From the NCBI GenBank assembly GCA_037127315.1, contig JBBBDQ010000398.1:5450001-5514000 (forward strand): a DNA stretch of 64,000 nucleotides. The letters are read 5' to 3'. The position numbers were made by a program, and so were the translations under genes. The first letter of the stretch is position 1; each line of letters starts with the position of its first letter. Positions 62,313 through 64,000 of the stretch are shown piece by piece. The stretch is from Ascarosepion bandense (taxonomy: Eukaryota > Mollusca > Cephalopoda > Sepiida > Sepiidae). The notes beneath the pieces were generated by a model, which was not told where the DNA came from, searched no databases, and worked only from the letters and a program-made list of their open reading frames with translations.

Positions 62313-62811
62313 AAAAAATGTTTGTAGAACGATAAATACAGATTAGGTAGTAATACAATAATTCAATCCTCGAACCGGGACTTACAATGGTAGTTACGGT
62401 AGCAGTCTTGGCTATCTCACTCTGTCTCTGCCTATCGCTGCCAAGCTCTCCGCTCTTCTGCTCATCTCTCTTCTGCTTCATGCTCTGCTTATCTCCCTCT
62501 TGTGAGAGGAAGTATATGTAGTTGAAGGAAGTGTTCACTCCGTTGAATGAGTGATGCCACCATGACAAGAAATACAGAAAAACATTCAAATTAAAAATGT
62601 TCAGTTCATATGTACCTGATGATGCACGAAAATGCTAGTCTTTTTTGAAAACGTAGGATAATATGTACATTTATTAATGGGTCCACGGAAATATAATACG
62701 GAGCACGAGGTGTAGGTTAAAGAAAGATGTATTTACAAAAAGGTTACAAAGCAGAAGGTACAGTAAGAAGAGCTTACGAATCCAGGATAGTCCTTAGTAG
62801 TCGACTGCAGT
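62313..62811. other. anonymous interval
   Basis: No feature recognised. Confidence 0.4.
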
Positions 62812-64000
62812 CATGTGCACAGTGCTACGGAATTTACCCACTTTCCCACGTAAGGCATGATGCGACACAAGTTCTTTTTAATGTTGGTCTTCCCGGCCAC
62901 CAGGCCAAAAATATCTGTCTATCTTTCCCCAGTCATGATTCTAATCTTCGGCTGAACCACGACCAGTTTAGTGATCTCTGACTTCGGGCAGAGAGCGCTC
63001 TCCAATCGAAGGCTGACAGTGTCAATAGTAGCACATGTGCACAGTGCTAATAAAAAAAGTACAATGCTACGGTATTTACCAACCTTCCCAAGGCAAGGTT
63101 AGATGTGACACAAAGTCATTTTATAATGGTTCTTCGCGCTCATATAGCCGTGCCAAAAAATGGCTGTCTATTTTAACCGAGTTGTACTTCAACCTTTCGG
63201 GGAAACAACGATTGGGTTAGTGCACTCTGCTCGGAAGCAGAGAGCGCTCTCTACCCGAAGCAAAGAGCTGACAGTGTCATAGTAACAGCGGCAAATGCCG
63301 GCTGAGACAGTGCTAAATTATTTAGCTATCCCTCCCATTAAGGGCAACATGTGACACATGGTCAGTTTATAAAATGTCTGTCTATTTCTGCCCAGTCGTG
63401 CTTCTACCCTTCGGCCGAACCACGACTGGGTTATAGCTCTCAGCTCGGAAGCAGAGAGCGCCTTCTACCCGAAGGCAGAGGGCTGACAGTGTCATAGTAA
63501 CGGCGGCAAAAGCCGCTGAAACAGTACTACGGTATGTACCCTCGTTCCCACACAAAGTTAGATGTGACACAAAGTCAATTTATAGTGGGTTTTCCATCCC
63601 ATATAGCCGGGCCAAAAAATGTCTGTCAATTATTACCGAGTCGTGATTCTACCCTTCGGCGGAACCACGACTGGGTTATTACTCTCTGTTCGGAAGCAGA
63701 GAGCGCCCTCTACCCGAAGGCCGAGGGCTGACTGTGTCATAGTAATAGCGGCAAATGCAGGCTGAGACAGTGCTACATTATTTAGCTGTCCCTCCCAGTA
63801 AGGGCAACATATGACATATGTTCAGTTTATAACTGGGATTTCCGGCCTATATGCCCCTGTCAAAAAATGTCTGTCTATTTTTGCCCAGTCGTGTTTCTAC
63901 CCTTCGGCGGAACCACGACTGGGTTATTGCTCTCGGCTTCCGAGCAGAGAGCGCCTTCTACACGAAGGCAGCGACCTGACAGTGTCAAAGCAACCGCGGC
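62812..64000. repeat. satellite array, about 245-bp units of two types, reaching the window edge
   Basis: Unit starts (CAGTGCTA-type word) at 62820, 63062, 63308, 63522 and 63768. Type A (CTACGGTATTTACC, TTAGATGTGACACAAAGTCA) at 62820, 63062 and 63522; type B (TTATTTAGCT-TCCCTCCCA, AGGGCAACATGTGACACATG) at 63308 and 63768. All share CCCAGTCGTG/CACGACTGGG inverted blocks, GGAAGCAGAGAGCGC and CTGACAGTGTCATAGTAA. Order A-A-B-A-B suggests a dimeric higher-order repeat. Short ORFs inside are not conserved between units. The array continues past 64000. Confidence 0.85.

Overview
The window looks like non-coding, repeat-saturated DNA from a cephalopod mollusc, most likely an octopus. This is inferred from the repeat content: long (TA)n, (CA)n and (TC)n tracts, tRNA-derived SINEs of the type described from octopus, RTE-like and jockey/CR1-like LINE remnants, a Penelope-like remnant, and broken mariner/Tc1 transposases. 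I found no convincing host protein-coding gene, tRNA gene or intact rRNA gene. Nearly all recognisable coding sequence is transposon debris.

Layout. 0-17 kb: RTE-like LINE end (1-610), jockey/CR1-like LINE fragments (family B; 0.7-1.9, 9.7-10.6, 12.0-12.4, 14.8-17.1 kb), a tRNA-like SINE (family S1; 2.5 kb), a broken transposase (4.3 kb), a broken copy of a conserved protein family of unknown function (5.6-7.2 kb) and a repeat carrying a hammerhead-ribozyme fold (family S3; 11.6-11.9 kb). 18.4-19.7 kb: an exact 19 x 66-bp minisatellite. 20-32 kb: SINEs, LINE ends, foldback elements centred on (TA)n, a mariner split by a LINE, and a 5S-rRNA/tRNA chimeric SINE with an 11-bp target-site duplication. 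33-45 kb: the best copy of LINE family B with a recognisable reverse transcriptase (37.3-39.6 kb), plus hammerhead-bearing foldbacks (40-41.5 kb). 45-54 kb: Tc1 pieces, a MITE, a Penelope-like GIY-YIG remnant, and an RTE-like LINE interrupted by both a mariner and a SINE. 56-64 kb: SINE composites, a second 5S chimera, a LINE 3' end expanded into about seven tandem units, and a roughly 245-bp satellite running off the window edge.

The most interesting theme is self-cleaving RNA. At least six repeat families carry the hammerhead core order (CUGANGA, stem II, GAAA, usually followed by a short stem III and UH). In two families (S3, and the foldbacks at 40.0-41.5 kb) all three helices can be drawn, and one S3 locus shows a unit-to-unit tandem junction like that of retrozymes. 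Several of these motifs lie at the edges of (TA)n tracts inside inverted repeats. All calls come from reading the sequence by eye; none was folded or searched computationally.
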